A stretch of 64,000 nucleotides of DNA, taken from positions 40,388,873-40,452,872 of the forward strand of contig OW388291.1 in NCBI GenBank assembly GCA_936450465.1. The letters run 5' to 3'. Numbering within the stretch: position 1 is the first letter of the stretch; every line of letters starts with the position of its first letter. The stretch is from Gibbula magus (Eukaryota; Mollusca; Gastropoda; Trochida; Trochidae). The translations under genes and the position numbers were made by a program. Below, piece after piece: positions 61,350-64,000 of the stretch. Under the pieces are notes generated by a model, which saw only the letters and a list, made by a program, of their open reading frames with translations, did no database searches and was not told the DNA's origin.

Positions 61350-62210
61350 GTGAGAACGCCAAGGGTTACACGGGAGAGAATTCAGGTGCTGTAGCGTGCA
61401 GGTATAGGTACCTAGCTCAGGTACCTTGCTCTGGGAGCGGCACAGGTAACTTGCTCGGGTAACTTGCTCGGGGAGTGGACAGGTAACTTGCTCGGGGAGT
61501 GGACAGGTAACTTGCTCAGGGAGGGGGACAGGTAATTTGCTCATAGGGGGACAGGTAACTTGCTCAGGGAGGGGGACAGGAAACTTGCTCAGGAAGGGGG
61601 ACAGGTAACTTGCTCTGGGAGGGGGACAGGTAACTTGCTCGGGGAGGGGGACAAGTAACTTGCTCGGGGAGGGGGACAGGTAACTTGCTCGGGGTGGGGG
61701 ATAGGTACCTAGCTCAGGTGGGCAATTTATTGTTGAGTGTTACTGAGAAAACAAATTGAAACAAATGTTGCAATCATCAGGTAAAAAGATTACTCTTCAT
61801 AAATAACTTGAAATTGATATTGACACAGAAAAACTTCATTAATTCTGGAAACTGCGACTCATCTTAATGAGTGAGAACGCCAAGGGTTACACGGGAGAGA
61901 ATTCAGGTGCTGTAGCGTGCAGGTATAGGTACCTAGCTCAGGTACCTTGCTCTGGGAGCGGCACAGGTAACTTGCTCGGGTAACTTGCTCGGGGAGTGGA
62001 CAGGTAACTTGCTCGGGGATTGGGAAAGGTAACATGCTCGGGGAGGGTGACAGGTATATTCCTCAGATAGGTTGACAAGTAACAAATTGAAACAAATGTT
62101 GCAATCATCAGGTAAAAAGATTACTCTTCATAAATAACTTGACATTGATATTGACACAGAAAAACTTCATTAATTCTGGAAACTGCGACTCATCTTAATG
62201 TTGTCGTGAC
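61350..62210. repeat. direct segmental duplication with internal shrinkage
   Basis: The block starting GTGAGAACGCCAAGGGTTAC at 61350 recurs at 61871. The block starting ACAAATTGAAACAAATGTTG at 61751-61869 recurs at 62092-62210. The outer block is offset by 521 bp and the inner by 341 bp, so the second copy lost about 180 bp of the 24-bp repeat between the blocks. Confidence 0.93.
61383..61725. repeat. 24-25-bp minisatellite
   Basis: The phrase AGGTAACTTGCTCGGGGAGG plus GGGAC repeats about 12 times with small changes (GAGTGGA, GCTCAGGG, GCTCATAG). A shortened set reappears in the second duplicate at 61970-62065. Confidence 0.93.
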
Positions 62211-62676
62211 GTCTCAATTGAATGCTCAGATGTGGAGTATGTTGATGTATGAATAAGTAATGAGGATCTATTACCTGCCAATCAATAGGTGAGCTGATCA
62301 CCTGAAAACAACAAGAAGAGACCTTGTCTTGTCTGTAGGTTCTCATTTCATATTGAACTTTATCATTTCTATTAAATAATGATCTTAAACCAAGACATAG
62401 ATGCGAAACAAGAGGTCGTCTGAAACGGTGTCGTCTAGAGGATTGAGAGGAATCAAAGAGCTGCCATTAATATCAACTCGTGAACTTGAAGTATGACAAT
62501 AATGGAGCCTCAAAACAGTTTATGTAATATGAACAGATGAAGATATGAAATATTTGGGGCATGATTGAATATGATGATGTTCTTGCAGTCCTGACCATCC
62601 TTCCAGAACAAGTTGCTGAGGAACCTAGGTTGGTCTGCAGGTAGCTCCAACTTAATGACTGTTCTTAGAGCTTGAG
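62211..62676. other. unannotated DNA
   Basis: Nothing recognisable. Confidence 0.4.
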
Positions 62677-62825
62677 AAGGAACCAGAGTACCACAGCATG
62701 TAACAACTTCAATATAACAGAACAAGGAACCAGAGTATCCAGCATGTAACAACTTCAATATAACAGAACAAGGAACCAGAGTATCCAGCATGTAACAATT
62801 TTAATGTAACAGAACAAGGAACTAG
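62677..62825. repeat. 46-47-bp tandem repeat, 3 units plus
   Basis: AAGGAACCAGAGTA starts units at 62677, 62724 and 62770, and a partial unit begins at 62816. The open minus-strand frame over it is a by-product. Confidence 0.93.
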
Positions 62826-62886
62826 GAAAACTAAGGAAGCTGTGTTGCCAGTATCAACATTATTGTCTAAATGTTCTTGGACCTTA

Positions 62887-63244
62887 AAGGGGCAGTAGCA
62901 CGTTTTTTTCGCTGAAATAAGTTGATGAAATGTATTTAAAAAATAATGTCACCAATAGTAAAACACCCTTCTATCTTCGGAAAATCGAGTTAAAAAATGA
63001 GTGTACATGGTTTCGTAAAGCCATGGGAATCATTTTTGTCATTCGAAATAATAAAATGTGTTCACAATAAAATGGCTGCCATGAAATTTTTGCTTTATAC
63101 GCAACACCGTTATTACCACTATGGATAATTTGTTTGTGTAATAAAATGTTTTATCCTCTAAAGTAAATATAAATGACATAAACTATCATTATAAATGGGA
63201 AATTTGAAAACATACAATTTGGAAAAAACGTACTACTGCCCCTT
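62887..63244. mobile_element. 358-bp MITE
   Basis: The left end AAGGGGCAGTAGCACGTTTT and the right end (inverse reads AAGGGGCAGTAGTACGTTTT) match with one change over the first 20 bases. The interior is AT-rich and non-coding. The flanks CCTTA and CCTGA could be a 5-bp target duplication with one change, but the superfamily is unclear. Confidence 0.82.
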
Positions 63245-64000
63245 CCTGAATGTAACAACTTTAATATAATGTTTTTACTTTTCCATCACATGACCTTCCA
63301 GCATTTCAATTACCAGAATAAGTTAGATATTAAGCTGTGAGGGATTTAGACAATACTTAGAGTTCGTCTGTGAGTGGTTTTTCAGAATTAGAGATTAGAT
63401 AAGAATAATTTCAATATTATTGATCCTCAGAAGACAGAAGTTCTCATCTTTTCTACTGGAATTCATCTAAATTAAATTCTGAGATTCCTGATCTTCCAAT
63501 CTGATCTTATTACTTACATTTCCAAATCTTACTTTATTGTATCAACTAAATGGTTTGAGAATTCAACATGAATAGTTCCCGTCAGATGAATAATATGCTT
63601 CAATCTTCTACAGATAAATCTTCTACAGAATTAAGTTACCTGTGAAAATGATTACATTTCTAATATTATTGTTTCCTCTCCAAAGACTGCTGAAGTGATT
63701 TGTATTTCAAATGAGAATCATAAATAATGAATGATGAATCATCATTTGAAAAAATGCTTTGAAAATAAAACATTGACGTTTATGTAATATGTCAAATTTA
63801 ATAAATATTATATTGGAATGTCAGCCAAATTAATATCCTGAATGGTAGTGTTCCACCATACAGTTATTATTCAAGCTTGACTTCCAATGTTGGGTTTTAA
63901 TGTTTTTGCAGGCAAGGTACACGTGACAGTTTAGTATCGTGTGATTAATAGCGTCATGTCCACCTGATATTTCACGGACTGCTTTCAGCAAGTGCTGATT
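63245..64000. other. unannotated AT-rich DNA
   Basis: No gene or element was recognised up to the end of the window. Confidence 0.4.

Overview
This window looks like intergenic or intronic DNA from an invertebrate animal. It is AT-rich and full of microsatellites, minisatellite arrays, tRNA-derived SINE-like sequences, short TIR elements (MITEs) and tandem-repeat-bearing Helentron-type elements. The two elements with a CCCCCGCC hairpin at one end and ACTTGTTT at the other resemble elements common in molluscs, so a mollusc is my best guess. That is inference: no host marker gene is present. I could not recognise any conserved host protein-coding exon, and most open frames here fall in simple repeats or transposons.

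The centrepiece is a nested pair of DNA transposons at 18467-24905. The outer element has 26-bp inverted ends starting CCGTATATT, flanked by TA, and carries several copies of a 15-bp end motif. A second element with unrelated 26-bp ends (GGGTAAGTACGG...), also flanked by TA, sits inside it at 19652-24721. The inner element looks intact. It has a spliced gene for a 740-aa pogo/Tigger-like (DDE_1) transposase with an N-terminal pipsqueak-type helix-turn-helix, a CENP-B-like helix-turn-helix, a D-D-(35)-D catalytic core, a Pro/Ala/Thr-rich repeat linker, a basic helix and a C-terminal C4HC3 PHD finger. Upstream is a separate 112-aa open frame of unknown function. Splice signals suggest that one leader exon could be joined to either frame.

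Layout: 1-8.5 kb, unannotated AT-rich DNA with small direct repeats; 8.5-10.3 kb, a 90-bp pyrimidine-rich minisatellite; 11.7-12.8 kb, Helentron-like element A; 15.2 kb, a tRNA-like sequence; 17.7 kb, a cluster of nuclear-receptor-type DR1 motifs; 18.5-24.9 kb, the nested transposons; 28.0-28.5 kb, a CACCTG cluster; 30.7 kb, a fold-back element; 32.4-33.5 kb, a 41-bp array; 34.0 kb, a pre-miRNA-like hairpin; 36.6 and 39.0 kb, two copies of one MITE in opposite orientation; 41.6-42.5, 43.4-43.7 and 44.8-45.4 kb, minisatellites; 47.7-48.9 kb, Helentron-like element B; 49.5 kb, a perfect 34-bp fold-back; 50-51.7 kb, an ATC microsatellite and a 55-bp array; 53.5 kb, a SINE; 55.3-57.5 kb, a large 31/33-bp array; 60.3 kb, a MITE sharing its terminal hexamer with the outer transposon; 61.3-62.2 kb, a direct duplication; 62.9 kb, a further MITE.

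The only genes that plausibly work together are the two frames of the inner transposon. The rest is non-autonomous or satellite sequence, with a few motif clusters that could act as cis-regulatory DNA.
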